A stretch of DNA of 64,000 nt, from positions 81,718-145,717 of the forward strand of contig NZ_JAGMUL010000020.1 of the NCBI RefSeq assembly GCF_019049285.1. The letters are read 5' to 3'. Each line of letters starts with the position of its first letter. The stretch's first letter is position 1. The DNA is from Streptomyces sp. AC550_RSS872. Lineage in GTDB: Bacteria > Actinomycetota > Actinomycetes > Streptomycetales > Streptomycetaceae. Under the pieces are notes generated by a model. The model was not told where the DNA came from, did not search any database, and saw only the letters and a list, made by a program, of their open reading frames with translations. This document shows, in pieces, positions 16,701 to 28,549 of this stretch. Position numbers and translations under genes: made by a program.

Positions 16701-17552
16701 CTACGGCAGCAGCCCACCCCGTCGTGCCGCCGCCACCGCCTCGCCGCGGGTGTGGGCGCCCAGCTTGCGCATGGCTGAGCGCAGGTAGCTCTTGACCGTC
16801 TCCGTGCGCAGGCCCAGCCGCTCGGCGGCGACCGCGTTGGTCGTGCCGGCGGCCACGCAGGTCAGTACGTCGACTTCGCGGGGGGCCAGTAGCACGGCGT
16901 CACGGTGGTCGGCCCGTGCGGAGGTGGGCCCCTCCGTCAGGAGGCCGCAGGCGTCGAGGAGTTCCGTGCGCAGGGCGGGGTCGCTGATGCGGGGGGCCAG
17001 GGCGCGCAGGGCCGCGTGGGCCTCGCGGACCTGCTCCCAGGCGGCACCCCGGTCTTCGTACGGCGCCGTCCGCGGCCGGGCCGCCTCCAGCAGCCCCCGC
17101 ACCTCGTCCCGCACCACCAGCGCCTGCTCCACGTCCCGCGCCGCATCCACCGCCGCCGTCAGCGTGCGGTCGCCGAGCGGCTGGGCCGTGCGCAGGGCGC
17201 CGTACAGGACACCGCGCACCCGGCGTCGTACGACGACCGGGATCGCCAGCACCGAACGCAGGCCCTCCGTGGCGACCGCGGCGTCGTACTCGTGGGTGAT
17301 CTGCCGGGAGACGGAGTAGTCCGTGACCGCGCAGGGGCGGGCGAGGGCGACGGCCTTGCCGCCCAGGCCGTTGCCGGCGGTCACCGCGAGTCTGCTCAGG
17401 GACCCGGTCGCCGTGCCGTTCAGTTCGCTGATGCGCATCCGCGGGCGCCCCGGCTCCACCATGCCGCCGAAGGCGACGGGCAGTCCCGTCGAGCGGCGCA
17501 GGCGTACCAGCGCGCTCCTCATCTCCACCGATGCGGCCGTGTCCACTGCCAC
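16701..17552 (-). CDS. GAF domain LuxR-family transcriptional regulator
   Basis: A protein of about 283 aa starting at GTG (AAAGGG 7 nt upstream). Residues 10-150 look like a GAF sensor: GLPVAFGGM, GLGGKAVALARPCAVTDYSVSRQITHEYDAAVATEGLRSVLAIPVVVRRRVRGVLYGALR. A linker follows, then a LuxR helix-turn-helix: LAPREVDVLTCVAAGTTNAVAAERLGLRTETVKSYLRSAMRKLGAHTRGEAV. It is divergent from the acyl-CoA synthetase pair with 122 bp between them, so it probably controls that operon, perhaps sensing an aromatic or acyl ligand (inference). Confidence 0.88.
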   Translation of the reverse strand: MAVDTAASVEMRSALVRLRRSTGLPVAFGGMVEPGRPRMRISELNGTATGSLSRLAVTAGNGLGGKAVALARPCAVTDYSVSRQITHEYDAAVATEGLRSVLAIPVVVRRRVRGVLYGALRTAQPLGDRTLTAAVDAARDVEQALVVRDEVRGLLEAARPRTAPYEDRGAAWEQVREAHAALRALAPRISDPALRTELLDACGLLTEGPTSARADHRDAVLLAPREVDVLTCVAAGTTNAVAAERLGLRTETVKSYLRSAMRKLGAHTRGEAVAAARRGGLLP

Positions 17553-17674
17553 GTGCTCGCCCTTTCACCGCTGTTTCCCGAGCGCACACCCCCGTTCGGG
17601 GGTAGTGAGACCCACGTCACGGATTACACGATGACAGAGAGCCGCCCGGCAAGGTCCGGTAACCAGGAGGACAG

Positions 17675-19345
17675 ATGAAGACGGGGACGGAGCAGTTCCG
17701 CAGTGCGCGGGACTTCCTGCTCGAACACCGCGAGGACTACGCCACCGCCTACGAGGGCTTCGCCTGGCCCCGGCCCGAGCGGTTCAACTGGGCGCTCGAC
17801 TGGTTCGACGTCATCGCGGCCGGAAACGACCGCCTCGCGCTGCACATCGTGGAGGAGGACGGCAGCGAGGTCCGGCTGTCCTTCGCCGAGATGGCCGAGC
17901 GGTCCGACCGCGTTGCCAACTCGCTGCGGGCGCGGGGCGTGCGGGCCGAGGACCGTGTCCTCGTCATGCTCGGCAACCAGGCCGAGCTGTGGGAGACCGC
18001 CCTCGCAGCGATGAAGCTGCGCGCCGTCGTCATCCCGGCCACCCCGCTGCTCGGCCCGGCCGACCTGCGCGACCGCGTGGAACGGGGACGCGTCCGGCAT
18101 GTGCTGGTGCGGGCCGAGGACAGTGACAAGTTCGACGAGGTGCCCGGGCGCTACACGCGCATCAGCGTGGGCGGGGCGCGGGAGGGCTGGCAGACGTACG
18201 AGGACGCGTACGCCGCCTCCGCCGAGTTCACCCCCGACGGGCCGACCGCCTCCGACGACCCCCTGATGCTCTACTTCACCTCCGGCACCACCGCCCGCCC
18301 CAAACTGGTCGAGCACACCCACACCTCGTACCCGATCGGGCATCTGGCCACCATGTACTGGATCGGTCTCAAGCCCGGCGACGTGCACCTGAACATCTCC
18401 TCGCCCGGCTGGGCCAAGCACGCCTGGTCCAACCTCTTCGCCCCGTGGAACGCCGAGGCGACCGTCTTCATCCACAACTACACCCGCTTCGACGCGGCCC
18501 GGCTGATGGCCGAGATGGACCGCGCCGGCGTCACCACGTTCTGCGCCCCGCCGACCGTCTGGCGCATGCTCATCCAGGCCGACCTGAGCGCCCTGCGCAC
18601 CCCGCCCCGCGAGGTCGTGGCGGCGGGTGAGCCCCTGAACCCCGAGGTCATCGAGCAGGTCCGGCGTGCCTGGGGGGTGACCATCCGGGACGGCTTCGGG
18701 CAGACCGAGACCGCCGTCCAGGTCTCCAACAGCCCCGGCCAGCCCCTGAAGACCGGTTCGATGGGCCGCCCCAGCCCCGGCTTCCGCGTCGAACTCCTCG
18801 ACCCGGTCTCCGGCGCCCCGGGAGCCCAGGAGGGCGAGATCGCCCTCGATCTGTCCGCCCGCCCCGTCGGCCTGATGACCGGCTACCACGGCGACGCCGA
18901 CCGTACGGCGGAGGCGATGGCCGGCGGCTACTACCGGACGGGGGACATCGGTTCACGGGACGCCGACGGCTACATCACCTACGTCGGCCGCGCGGACGAC
19001 GTCTTCAAGGCCTCCGACTACAAGATCAGTCCCTTCGAGCTGGAGAGCGCCCTGCTGGAGCACGAGGCGGTGGCCGAGGCGGCCGTCGTGCCCGCGCCGG
19101 ACGAGCTGCGGCTGGCGGTGCCGAAGGCGTACGTCGTCCTGGCGGAGGGCTGGGAGCCGGGGCCCGACACGGCCAAGGTGCTCTTCGAGCACTCCCGGGA
19201 GGTCCTCGCACCGTACAAGCGCATCCGCCGCCTGGAGTTCGCGCCGCTGCCCAAGACCGTCTCCGGCAAGATCCGCCGCATCGAGCTGCGCGAGGCCACG
19301 GCGGCCGGCTCGGACGCCGAGTACCGCGAGGAGGACTTCCGATGA
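17675..19345 (+). CDS. AMP-dependent acyl-CoA synthetase (medium-chain/benzoate type)
   Basis: A 556-aa ANL-superfamily ligase that activates a carboxylate to acyl-AMP and then acyl-CoA. Motifs are [11 protein letters not shown] (P-loop), [52 protein letters not shown] (hinge) and the catalytic Lys in [10 protein letters not shown]. The N-terminus ([27 protein letters not shown]) resembles medium-chain acyl-CoA synthetases. AGGAGG lies before the ATG. The next synthetase overlaps it by ATGA, so the pair is translationally coupled. The substrate cannot be read from sequence. Confidence 0.92.
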   Translation: MKTGTEQFRSARDFLLEHREDYATAYEGFAWPRPERFNWALDWFDVIAAGNDRLALHIVEEDGSEVRLSFAEMAERSDRVANSLRARGVRAEDRVLVMLGNQAELWETALAAMKLRAVVIPATPLLGPADLRDRVERGRVRHVLVRAEDSDKFDEVPGRYTRISVGGAREGWQTYEDAYAASAEFTPDGPTASDDPLMLYFTSGTTARPKLVEHTHTSYPIGHLATMYWIGLKPGDVHLNISSPGWAKHAWSNLFAPWNAEATVFIHNYTRFDAARLMAEMDRAGVTTFCAPPTVWRMLIQADLSALRTPPREVVAAGEPLNPEVIEQVRRAWGVTIRDGFGQTETAVQVSNSPGQPLKTGSMGRPSPGFRVELLDPVSGAPGAQEGEIALDLSARPVGLMTGYHGDADRTAEAMAGGYYRTGDIGSRDADGYITYVGRADDVFKASDYKISPFELESALLEHEAVAEAAVVPAPDELRLAVPKAYVVLAEGWEPGPDTAKVLFEHSREVLAPYKRIRRLEFAPLPKTVSGKIRRIELREATAAGSDAEYREEDFR

Positions 19346-20940
19346 GCGCCGAGTCGTCGTACACCCACGGGACCGCGGACACGCCGCTGCTCGGCGACAC
19401 CATCGGAGCCAACCTGGACCGGGCCGTCGCCACCTGGCCGGACCGGGAGGCTTTGGTCGACGTACCGTCCGGGCGGCGCTGGACGTACGCCCAATTCGCC
19501 GCCGACGTAGACGAGTTGGCGTACGCACTGCTCGCGAGCGGGGTCGCCAAGGGCGACCGGGTGGGCATCTGGGCGATCAACTGCCCCGAGTGGGTCCTGG
19601 TCCAGTACGCCACGGCCCGCATCGGCGCGATCATGGTGAACATCAACCCGGCCTACCGCACCCACGAGGTCGAGTACGTCCTCGACCAGGCCGGCGTCTC
19701 CCTCCTCTTCGCCTCCCTCAGCCACAAGACGAGCGACTACCGGGCGATGGTCGAGCAGGTGCGCGGAAAGTGCCCGCAGCTGCGGGAGACCGTGTACATC
19801 GGGGACCCCAGCTGGGAGGCGTTGGTCGCGCGGGCGACGCCGGCGCGGTTCGAGGAGCTGTCCTGCGACGACCCGATCAACATCCAGTACACGTCGGGCA
19901 CGACGGGCTTTCCCAAAGGGGCCACGCTCTCGCACCACAACATCCTCAACAACGGTTACTTCGTAGGGGAGTTGATCGCCTACGGCGAGCAGGATCGGGT
20001 GTGCGTCCCCGTGCCCTTCTACCACTGCTTCGGCATGGTCATGGGCAATCTGGCCGCCACGTCCCACGGCGCCTGCATCGTGATCCCGGCCCCGTCCTTC
20101 GACCCGAAGGCCACGCTGGAGGCGGTCCAGCGGGAGCGCTGCACGTCCCTGTACGGCGTCCCGACGATGTTCATCGCGGAGCTGAACCTCCCCGACTTCG
20201 CGTCGTACGACCTCTCCACCCTCCGCACCGGCATCATGGCGGGCTCGCCCTGCCCGGTGGAGGTGATGAAGCGGGTCGTCGCCGAGATGCACATGGCGGA
20301 GGTCTCCATCTGCTACGGCATGACCGAGACGTCCCCGGTGTCCCTCCAGACGCGGCGGGACGACGACCTCGAGCACCGCACCGGCACGGTCGGCCGCGTC
20401 CTGCCGCACATCGAGGTGAAGATCGTCGACCCGGCGACCGGCGTGACCCAGCCGCGCGGCACGGCGGGCGAGCTGTGCACCCGCGGCTACAGCGTGATGC
20501 TCGGCTACTGGAACGAGCCCGAGAAGACCGCCGAGGCCGTCGACCCGGGTCGCTGGATGCACACCGGTGACCTGGCGACGATGCGCGAGGACGGCTATGT
20601 CGAGATCGTCGGCCGGATCAAGGACATGATCATCCGGGGCGGCGAGAACATCTACCCGCGCGAGATCGAGGAGTTCCTGTACGCCCACCCGAAGATCGCG
20701 GACGTCCAGGTCGTCGGGGTGCCGCACGAGCGGTACGGCGAGGAGGTGCTGGCCTGTGTCATCCCGCGCGACGCGGCGGATCCGCTGACACTGGAGGAAC
20801 TGCGTGCCTTCTGCGACGGGCAGCTGGCGCACTACAAGATCCCCAGCCGGTTGCGGATCCTGGAGTCCTTCCCGATGACGGTGTCCGGGAAGGTACGGAA
20901 GGTGGACCTGCGGGAGAGGTACGGGACCGGATCGGCCTAG
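19342..20940 (+). CDS. fatty-acyl-CoA synthase, FadD/ACSF2 type
   Basis: A 532-aa AMP-binding ligase with [74 protein letters not shown] and [14 protein letters not shown] carrying the catalytic Lys. The [12 protein letters not shown] hinge is typical of the FadD-like AMP-binding (ACSF2) group. It starts at the ATG overlapping the stop of the first synthetase. Two adjacent synthetases of different subtypes suggest a small acid-activation operon under the divergent GAF-LuxR regulator. Confidence 0.93.
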   Translation: MSAESSYTHGTADTPLLGDTIGANLDRAVATWPDREALVDVPSGRRWTYAQFAADVDELAYALLASGVAKGDRVGIWAINCPEWVLVQYATARIGAIMVNINPAYRTHEVEYVLDQAGVSLLFASLSHKTSDYRAMVEQVRGKCPQLRETVYIGDPSWEALVARATPARFEELSCDDPINIQYTSGTTGFPKGATLSHHNILNNGYFVGELIAYGEQDRVCVPVPFYHCFGMVMGNLAATSHGACIVIPAPSFDPKATLEAVQRERCTSLYGVPTMFIAELNLPDFASYDLSTLRTGIMAGSPCPVEVMKRVVAEMHMAEVSICYGMTETSPVSLQTRRDDDLEHRTGTVGRVLPHIEVKIVDPATGVTQPRGTAGELCTRGYSVMLGYWNEPEKTAEAVDPGRWMHTGDLATMREDGYVEIVGRIKDMIIRGGENIYPREIEEFLYAHPKIADVQVVGVPHERYGEEVLACVIPRDAADPLTLEELRAFCDGQLAHYKIPSRLRILESFPMTVSGKVRKVDLRERYGTGSA

Positions 20941-21043
20941 GCCCGTCGTCACATTCCCGTCGTCCGCCCGAAGGGCGGGCCGCGCGGCGTCGTGGGGGAG
21001 CGTGCATGGCGCCGCGCGGCAGGCGGGAATCTGACGACAGGGC
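20941..21043. terminator. nested inverted repeat between convergent genes
   Basis: The outer arms at 20941-20959 and 21024-21043 are about 20 nt with few mismatches (GCCCGTCGTCACATTCCCG against the complement of the right arm). Inside, GCCGCGCGGCG (20979-20989) pairs perfectly with 21010-21020. The structure fills the gap between two converging genes and would work in both directions. Confidence 0.75.
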
Positions 21044-21044
21044 C

Positions 21045-21569
21045 TCAGATGCCGGCCGCTCCCGGCCGGTCGCGGCGCATGCATGCGCGGGGCCAGCGGC
21101 CGAGGCCGAGTTCCGCCTCGCGGGCGCGGATTCTGCGCAGCCCCGGGGTGAGCTCGGCCTCGTCCAGTGTGTGGAAGCCCAGGCGGGTGTAGTACGGCGC
21201 GTTCCACGGGACGTCGGTGAACGTGGTCAGGGTGAGAGCGGCCAGGTCTTCCTCGCATGCGCGGTCGGTGGCGTACGTGAGGAGGGCGCGGCCCACGCCC
21301 CGCCGGGCCGCGTCCGGATGTACCGAGACCTGCTCGATGTGCAGGGCGCCGTCGACGGGCTCGCAGATCAGATAGCCGACCGGGCGCTCGTCGGCGTCGC
21401 AGGCCACCCAGGCGCGGCCCGCCCGGCGGTAGCGGTCCAGGACGTCGAGGGCGGGCGGCTCGTCGTCGGCGACGGCGGCCATGCCGAGGTCGCGGAAGGC
21501 GGCTCCCGCGGCCCGCTCGATGTCCTGGAGGGCCGGAAGCTCGTCGGGCGTGGCGGGGCGGATGCGCAT
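21045..21569 (-). CDS. GNAT family N-acetyltransferase
   Basis: A 174-aa single-domain GNAT protein: MRIRPATPDELPALQDIERAAGAAF, GYLICEPVDGALHIEQVSVHPDAARRGVGRALLTYATDRA (acetyl-CoA loop RRGVGRA), LTLTTFTDVPWNAPYYTRLGF. It transfers an acetyl group from acetyl-CoA to an unknown amine. The ATG at 21569 is chosen because the fold starts immediately; longer reading is not protein-like. It is monocistronic. Confidence 0.9.
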   Translation of the reverse strand: MRIRPATPDELPALQDIERAAGAAFRDLGMAAVADDEPPALDVLDRYRRAGRAWVACDADERPVGYLICEPVDGALHIEQVSVHPDAARRGVGRALLTYATDRACEEDLAALTLTTFTDVPWNAPYYTRLGFHTLDEAELTPGLRRIRAREAELGLGRWPRACMRRDRPGAAGI

Positions 21570-21610
21570 GGGCCGAGTGTCCGTCGGCGGTGGTGCCCGG
21601 CGCGAGCGGA

Positions 21611-23143
21611 TTACCGGGCGCCCTCCGCTTCCAGGTCGTCGGCGAGGCTGTTGACCGGCTGGGGTGTGCCCGTGAGGTCCAGCACGAACAGCGGGACGCC
21701 CAGCGAGTCGGCGCGGGCGCGGGCGTCGGGGGCGTACCCGGCGAGGGAGAAGTAGACGCAGGCCGCCGACTCCGTCATGGCCGTCAGCCACAGACACTCC
21801 ACGTCACGCAGAGAGGCCGGCGCCACGGTGGGGTCGACCTGGGCGAGCAGCCCGTGCGCGGCGATCCCGATCCCGCTCGGAGGCCGCTGGTCGGCACGGC
21901 GGATGTTCCGATATCCGAGCCAGCGCAGATAGACGGCGGCGGCCGTGACGGCGTCGCGGGCGGTACGGATGGTGATGGGCTGGAAGGGGCGGCGGGGGGT
22001 GGCCGCGATGTCCTCTGCCGGGGCAGCGCCCGTGTCCATGCCTGGGGTGATGTCCGTGCTTGGGCCCATGGCCGGGGCGATGTCCGTGCTTGGGCCCGTG
22101 GCCGGGCCTGCGTCCGTGCCGGGGTCTGCGCCCGTGTTCGTGCCTGTGGTCATGTCTGCGCTCGGGCCCGTGGCCGGGGTCATGTCCGTGCTTGGGTCCT
22201 TGGCCGGGCCTGTGTCCGTGCCGGGGTCTGCGCCCGTGTCCGTGTCCGTGGCCGTGCCTGCGGTCATGCCCGCGCTTGGGCCCGTGGCCGGGCCTGCGAC
22301 CGGGGTCGTGCCCGGGTTCACGTCGCCGCTTGGGTCCGGCGCAGGGGGTGCGTCCGCGCCCAGGACTGCGTGGGCGTCCGCTTTCGTGCATGGGCCCCCG
22401 TCTGCGTTCACGTCCGTGTCCGTGTCCGCGCCCGGGGCCGCATCCGGGGCCGGCTCTGCTTTCGCGCCCGGGTCTGCATCCGCGTTCACCTCCCGGCTCG
22501 GGCCCCGGGCCGGGTCCGTGGGTGCGTCTGTGCCCAGGTCTGGGAGCGCGTTCACGTCCGTGCCCGGGACGGCTTTCGCGACCGTGCCCATGCCCATGCC
22601 CATGGTCTCCGCGGCTGCCTGCGCGTCCGCCTCTCCGTCCACGGCCGGGCCCGTGCCCCCTACTCCGTCCACGCCCGAGCCCGTGTTCGCGTCCCCGCCC
22701 GCGCTCGGGTCTGGGGCTATGCCCGAGCCCGGGTCGGCGTCCGCGCCCGGGTCCACGTCCGTGTCCGTGCCCGGGTCGGTGTCTGTGCCCGTGTCCGCCG
22801 CCCCCGCCCCCGCACCCGCCTCTCCATCCCTGTCCCCATCTGCGCCCACGCCCCCATCTCCGCCCCCGCTCCCGTCCGCGCCCCTCTCCGCCACCGCCAC
22901 ACGCAGCAGCACCCCGCAAGGGCACCCCAGCTCCGGGCGGGGCCACTCGTTGTCGCGGCCGCACTCGGTGCAGCGGACGGGGACCCACTCGTCGTCCCAG
23001 GAGCGGTGGACGACGGTCGTCGCGGCTCCGAGGGGGTCGAGCGTCGGGGCGACGGGCGTGCCGCAGGCGCACGGGTAGACGGGCGCCGCGTAGAGATGCT
23101 CCCGCCGGCAGGCCGGACAGCGCACCGAGACGCTCTCGGACAT
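21611..23143 (-). CDS. zinc-ribbon protein with long repetitive linker and nuclease-like C-terminal domain
   Basis: A 510-aa protein (or 524 aa from the in-frame ATG at 23185). Residues 1-75 hold two zinc-ribbon-like pairs: CPAC with CACG, and CTEC with CPCG. Residues about 80-365 are low-complexity Asp/Gly/Thr/Pro/Ala with imperfect repeats such as [15 protein letters not shown], reflected in DNA repeats at about 21990-22810. The last 130 residues form a compact domain, [23 protein letters not shown]...LLAQVDPTV...[10 protein letters not shown]...[10 protein letters not shown], that resembles Mrr-like restriction-endonuclease folds. The usual acidic and QxK active-site residues are not evident (GIGI and QVD there). 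Function unknown. Confidence 0.75.
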   Translation of the reverse strand: MSESVSVRCPACRREHLYAAPVYPCACGTPVAPTLDPLGAATTVVHRSWDDEWVPVRCTECGRDNEWPRPELGCPCGVLLRVAVAERGADGSGGGDGGVGADGDRDGEAGAGAGAADTGTDTDPGTDTDVDPGADADPGSGIAPDPSAGGDANTGSGVDGVGGTGPAVDGEADAQAAAETMGMGMGTVAKAVPGTDVNALPDLGTDAPTDPARGPSREVNADADPGAKAEPAPDAAPGADTDTDVNADGGPCTKADAHAVLGADAPPAPDPSGDVNPGTTPVAGPATGPSAGMTAGTATDTDTGADPGTDTGPAKDPSTDMTPATGPSADMTTGTNTGADPGTDAGPATGPSTDIAPAMGPSTDITPGMDTGAAPAEDIAATPRRPFQPITIRTARDAVTAAAVYLRWLGYRNIRRADQRPPSGIGIAAHGLLAQVDPTVAPASLRDVECLWLTAMTESAACVYFSLAGYAPDARARADSLGVPLFVLDLTGTPQPVNSLADDLEAEGAR

Positions 23144-23217
23144 GGCCCACTCCAGGACGACCTCGTATCGGGACAGCGCTCCCATCGTCCTCCAGGGGGC
23201 GGCCGGTTGTCCGCCTC

Positions 23218-23246
23218 TTGACGGTCTTCATCGGCCCACCTACATT
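23218..23246 (+). promoter_or_regulatory. gcl promoter (-35/-10)
   Basis: TTGACG at 23218-23223 and TACATT at 23241-23246 are separated by 17 bp, a good vegetative sigma (HrdB-type) match. Transcription would start near 23253, giving a leader of about 118 nt, inside the first of two AllR-type palindromes. Confidence 0.6.
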
Positions 23247-23248
23247 GC

Positions 23249-23284
23249 TTCCAGATAGTAGAAAAGTGTTTCCGCGATACGGAA
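23249..23284. promoter_or_regulatory. tandem AllR-type operators before gcl
   Basis: TTCCGCGATACGGAA (23270-23284) is a perfect palindrome with a 5-nt spacer. TTCCAGATAGTAGAA (23249-23263) is a weaker copy exactly 21 bp upstream, two helical turns. They cover the predicted transcription start. The same 21-bp arrangement is seen before hyi. Confidence 0.65.
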
Positions 23285-23370
23285 AATACTGCGGAACAGA
23301 CATCTCACGGAATTGCTCACCGCGGGGCGCGACGGGAGTGCGAATCCGACAGCCGAAGCAGGAGTACTCA

Positions 23371-25155
<1,785 letters not shown>

Positions 25156-25192
25156 CAGGTCCGACGAGCTCGTCCCGTACGCCCGGACACAG

Positions 25193-25231
25193 AAGGGGCG
25201 GTCCAGCCAAAAGGCTGGACCGCCCCTTTTC
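25193..25231 (+). terminator. strong intrinsic terminator after gcl
   Basis: AAGGGGCGGTCCAGCC and GGCTGGACCGCCCCTT form a perfect 16-bp stem around an AAAA loop, followed by TT. It is the most canonical terminator in the window and starts 37 bp after the gcl stop. Confidence 0.93.
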
Positions 25232-25417
25232 GTGCCCCCGTGCTCCCCCGTGGGGTCGTGCTCCCCCGTCGAGGCCCGCCGCCCCCGTGTCGGCGGGCCC
25301 CGTGTGACGAGAATGTGCCCGAGCAGGGCGGTAGTTGAAGCCCCTTGGGCGAGGTTCAGAGGTTGATTTGAGGTTTGCGTATTAGTCCTACGTCGGCAGA
25401 CGTGCGTGCGTGCGGGC

Positions 25418-25543
25418 TCACGGCTCCTCGGGGCCAGGCGCAGGATCTCGCCGACCGTCGTCCATGTGCGCGGCGACGCCCAGGGTCTCGTCGCCCTCGG
25501 TGACCCGGCGTGAGCCGTCCAGCGCGGGCGGATGGACCACCAC
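25418..25543 (-). pseudogene. small protein-like remnant
   Basis: From a GTG at 25543 it reads VVVHPPALDGSRRVTEGDETLGVAAHMDD and then changes character; the neighbouring frame continues plausibly as VGEILRLAPRSREP, suggesting one frameshift. The HPPALDGSRRV...LG.A pattern recalls a small conserved Streptomyces protein I cannot name. There is no ribosome site. Confidence 0.3.
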
Positions 25544-25566
25544 GTGCGGATGTTCGGTCGGACGCC

Positions 25567-25608
25567 GAAGAGCGCCGGGTACGGGACCGTCCGTACCCGG
25601 CGCTCTTC
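25567..25608. terminator. 18-bp perfect hairpin
   Basis: GAAGAGCGCCGGGTACGG and its exact complement flank the loop GACCGT. No U-tract. It is upstream of the remnant at 25418-25543 and may be a leftover terminator. Confidence 0.5.
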
Positions 25609-25869
25609 AGCCGGTGAGGTATGCGGTGGTGGCCGTCCGACGGTGCGAGGCTGGGCGCGACAGGACATTCGCGCCGCCGGACGGGGTCTCGAGGGCTCGG
25701 GACCGCGGCGGCAGCGACGGAACCGGGGCTTCTTCCCTCTGGTCGAGAAGCAGGCCCGGACCTTCACCACCGCACTGGCTCGCACGCCGCCGCGGTCCTC
25801 ACGCTGCCCGCGCCCACTCACCGGTCGACCACCCCTCATCCGGGTCGAACGGCGCTGTGGCGCGGGCGG

Positions 25870-25908
25870 TGCGTCCATTTCCTGACTACTCGTCAGGAGA
25901 TGGACGCA
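25870..25908 (-). terminator. terminator hairpin after katA
   Basis: TGCGTCCAT pairs with ATGGACGCA, and CCTGAC with GTCAGG inside, around TACTC. It begins 11 bp past the katA stop on the minus strand. Confidence 0.75.
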
Positions 25909-25918
25909 GTCTGGGGGT

Positions 25919-27376
25919 TCAGTCCTCGCGCAGGGCGCGGACCGCCTCCTCCACGCGCTTGCCGTACTCGGGGTCGGCGGCGTGGAAGTGGGCCAGGTTC
26001 TTCTCGATCACGTCGTCGCGGGAGACCTGGGACAGGCCGCCGGCGATGTTCGCGATCAGGCGGGACTTCTCCTCGGCGGACATGAGCCGGTACAGCTCGC
26101 CGGCCTGGAAGAAGTCGTCGTCCTTGGTGTGGAGCGGGGCCTCGTGGGTGCCGGTGTGGCCGGTCACCGCCAGCGGGGCCGACAGCGGGCGGCCGGTCTC
26201 CACCGGGCCGTCGTAGGAGTTCGGCTCGTAGTTCTTCGCCCCGCGGCCCTGGGAGTTGGTCGCCATGAGGCCGTCACGGCCGTAGTTCTGCGCGCTCGTC
26301 GCCTTGGGCGCGTTCACCGCCAGCTGCGTGTGGTTCACGCCCAGGCGGTAGCGGTGGGCGTCCGCGTACGCGAACAGACGGCCCTGGAGCATCTTGTCGG
26401 GAGAGGGGCCGATGCCCGGCACGAAGTTGTTCGGGGAGAACGCGGCCTGCTCGACCTCGGCGAAGACGTTGTCCGGGTTGCGGTCCAGGACCAGCCGGCC
26501 CACGCGTTGCAGCGGGTAGTCCTTGTGCGGCCAGACCTTGGTGAGGTCGAACGGGTTGAAGCGGTAGTCGGCCGCCTCGGCCGCCGGCATGAGCTGGACG
26601 TAGAGGGTCCAGGACGGGTGCACGCCCCGCTCGATGGCCTGGAGCAGGTCCGTCTGGTGCGAGTTGGGGTCCTTGCCCGCGAGCTCGGCGCCCTGCTCGG
26701 CGCTCAGGCAGCGGACGCCCTGGTTGGTCTTGAAGTGGTACTTGACGAAGAAGGCCTCGCCGTCGGCGTTCGTCCACTGGTAGGTGTGCGAGCCGTAGCC
26801 GTTCATGTGGCGGTACGACGCCGGGATGCCGCGGTCGCCCATCAGCCAGGTCACCTGGTGCGTGGCCTCGGGGGCGTGCGCCCAGAAGTCCCAGACGTTG
26901 TCCGGCTCTTGACGGCCCGTGAACGGGTCGCGCTTCTGCGAGTGGATGAAGTCGGGGAACTTGATCGGGTCCTTGATGAAGAACACCGGGGTGTTGTTGC
27001 CGACGAGGTCGTAATTGCCCTCCGCCGTGTAGAACTTGACCGCGAAGCCGCGCGGGTCGCGCACCGCGTCCGCGCCGCCCAGGCTGTCGGCCACGGTCGA
27101 GAAGCGCAGGAACACCTCGGTCCGCTTGCCCACCGCGCTCAGGAAGTCGGCGTGGGTGAAGCCGGTGACGTCGTCGGTCACCTCGAAGTGGCCGTACGCG
27201 CCGGAGCCCCGGGCGTGCACCACGCGCTCCGGAATGCGCTCGCGGTTGAAGCGCGCCAGCTTCTCCAGCAGGTGCTGGTCCTGAAGGAGGAGCGGGCCGC
27301 CGACGCCGGCGGAGGCGGAGTTCTGGTTGTCGGCGACCGGGGCGCCGGCCTCGGTCGTGAGCACGCGCTTCGACAT
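25919..27376 (-). CDS. katA: monofunctional haem catalase
   Basis: A 485-aa small-subunit (clade 3-like) catalase that dismutates H2O2. The active-site His is in [12 protein letters not shown], the Asn in [15 protein letters not shown], and the haem-ligand Tyr in [14 protein letters not shown]. The ATG at 27376 has GGAAGG 6 nt upstream and gives the usual [14 protein letters not shown]; an in-frame ATG 8 codons earlier is less likely. It lies between gcl and glxR-hyi, about 4 kb from urate oxidase, an H2O2 producer. Its promoter carries the same palindrome as the urate operon promoter, so it may serve purine breakdown rather than general stress. No KatG-type domain. Confidence 0.96.
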   Translation of the reverse strand: MSKRVLTTEAGAPVADNQNSASAGVGGPLLLQDQHLLEKLARFNRERIPERVVHARGSGAYGHFEVTDDVTGFTHADFLSAVGKRTEVFLRFSTVADSLGGADAVRDPRGFAVKFYTAEGNYDLVGNNTPVFFIKDPIKFPDFIHSQKRDPFTGRQEPDNVWDFWAHAPEATHQVTWLMGDRGIPASYRHMNGYGSHTYQWTNADGEAFFVKYHFKTNQGVRCLSAEQGAELAGKDPNSHQTDLLQAIERGVHPSWTLYVQLMPAAEAADYRFNPFDLTKVWPHKDYPLQRVGRLVLDRNPDNVFAEVEQAAFSPNNFVPGIGPSPDKMLQGRLFAYADAHRYRLGVNHTQLAVNAPKATSAQNYGRDGLMATNSQGRGAKNYEPNSYDGPVETGRPLSAPLAVTGHTGTHEAPLHTKDDDFFQAGELYRLMSAEEKSRLIANIAGGLSQVSRDDVIEKNLAHFHAADPEYGKRVEEAVRALRED

Positions 27377-27441
27377 CGTGGACCTTCCGTGCGGTGGCAC
27401 TTCCGTGCTGGTGGCAGCGGAAAACTCTTTCCGCTTGATGG

Positions 27442-27483
27442 AGCCTAGAAGTGGGAGAATCTGAACGTCAACAGTTTGTTGAA
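27442..27483 (-). promoter_or_regulatory. katA promoter with CAAC/GTTG palindrome
   Basis: Read on the minus strand, TTGACG (27466-27471) and TAGGCT (27442-27447) are 18 bp apart. The -35 box is the right half of a palindrome, TTCAACAAACTGTTGAC (27467-27483; core TCAACA-N3-TGTTGA). The leader is about 60 nt. Confidence 0.6.
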
Positions 27484-27596
27484 GTTGTTTGCAGCGGTGG
27501 GTTCCGGGCGGCGCCCCCGCCTGGGCGCGACAGGACAGGTGTCAGCGGAGGCGCCGCCCGGAAGTCTCGGGGTGGGGTCTGGCGAGGTCGGACCTG

Positions 27597-28487
27597 TCAG
27601 ACCTGGGCGCCGGAGAGGCGCTCCACGGCCCGCAGCAGTGCCGAGTGGTCCAGGCCGCCGTCGCCCTGCGCACGCAGGGACGCGACCAGCTGGGCGACCA
27701 CGGCGCCGACCGGCAGGGCGGCGCCGACGTTGCGGGCGGCGTCGGTGACGATGCCCATGTCCTTGTGGTGCAGGTCGATCCGGAAGCCGGGCTTGAAGTC
27801 GCGGTTCAGGAAGTTGTCCTTCTTCCGCGTCAGCACCGTCGAGCCGGCCAGACCGCCGTTGAGGACGTCCAGCGCGGCTTGGAGGTCGACGCCGGACTTC
27901 TCCAGGAATACCACGGCCTCGGCGCACGCCTGGATGTTCACGGCGACGATCAGCTGGTTGGCCGCCTTCACGGTCTGCCCCGAACCGTGCGGACCGCACA
28001 GCACGATGGTCTTGCCGAGGGCTTCGAGGATCGGCTTCGAGGCGTCGAAGTCGGCCTGCTCGCCACCGACCATGATCGACAGTACGGCCTCGATGGCACC
28101 GGCCTCACCGCCGGAAACCGGGGCGTCCAGCACGCGGATGCCCTTGTCCTTGGCGGCCTTCGCCAGGTCCACCGAGGTCTGCGGGGTGATCGAGGACATG
28201 TCGATCAGCAGGGCGCCGGACTTCGCGTTCTCGAGGATGCCGTCGGGGCCGTAGGAGATGGCCTCGACCTGCGGGGAGGCCGGCACCATCGTGATGACGA
28301 CGTCGGCGTCCTTCACGGCCTCGGCGATCGAACCGGCGGCCTTGCCGCCGGCGGCGGCCAGTCGGTCCAGCTTGTCCTGCTCCAGCGTGAAGCCGGTGAC
28401 CTGGTAGCCCGCCTTGATCAGGTTCTCGGACATGGGGGAGCCCATGATGCCGAGGCCTATCCAGGCGATCTTGGGGAGGTTGCTCAT
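27597..28487 (-). CDS. glxR: tartronate semialdehyde (2-hydroxy-3-oxopropionate) reductase
   Basis: A 296-aa beta-hydroxyacid dehydrogenase converting tartronate semialdehyde to D-glycerate with NAD(P)H. KIAWIGLGIMGSPMSENLIKAGYQVTGF is the Rossmann entry (GLGIMG), DAPVSGGEAGA the substrate loop, GSGQTVKAANQLIVAVNIQA carries the catalytic Lys (K in VKAANQ), and DLHHKDMGI is the usual C-terminal motif. The ATG at 28487 is required by the fold. It follows hyi by about 140 bp that contain a dispersed intergenic repeat. It completes the Gcl-Hyi-GlxR route to glycerate. Confidence 0.95.
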   Translation of the reverse strand: MSNLPKIAWIGLGIMGSPMSENLIKAGYQVTGFTLEQDKLDRLAAAGGKAAGSIAEAVKDADVVITMVPASPQVEAISYGPDGILENAKSGALLIDMSSITPQTSVDLAKAAKDKGIRVLDAPVSGGEAGAIEAVLSIMVGGEQADFDASKPILEALGKTIVLCGPHGSGQTVKAANQLIVAVNIQACAEAVVFLEKSGVDLQAALDVLNGGLAGSTVLTRKKDNFLNRDFKPGFRIDLHHKDMGIVTDAARNVGAALPVGAVVAQLVASLRAQGDGGLDHSALLRAVERLSGAQV

Positions 28488-28549
28488 GATGGGGGTACCT
28501 CTCTGAACTGCTGTGGTGCGTAAACGAATGGATGCCGGCCGGCACCATC

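Larger units (their letters stand above)
25231..25918. other. 690-bp intergenic region between gcl and katA
   Basis: No complete gene is visible. It contains a short protein-like minus-strand remnant (25418-25543), an 18-bp perfect hairpin (25567-25608) and the katA terminator (25870-25908). The plus-strand ORFs across it read as out-of-frame, arginine-rich text. CTGGGCGCGACAGGAC occurs at about 25655 and again near 27520 on the other side of katA. Confidence 0.5.

Noticed and set aside
27422..27438. GCGGAAA-ACTC-TTTCCGC palindrome upstream of katA as another AllR site
   Set aside because: The half-sites are in reverse order (GGAA first, TTCC second) compared with TTCCR-N5-YGGAA, and it lies downstream of the predicted -10. 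It may be another element, but I do not count it as an AllR site.
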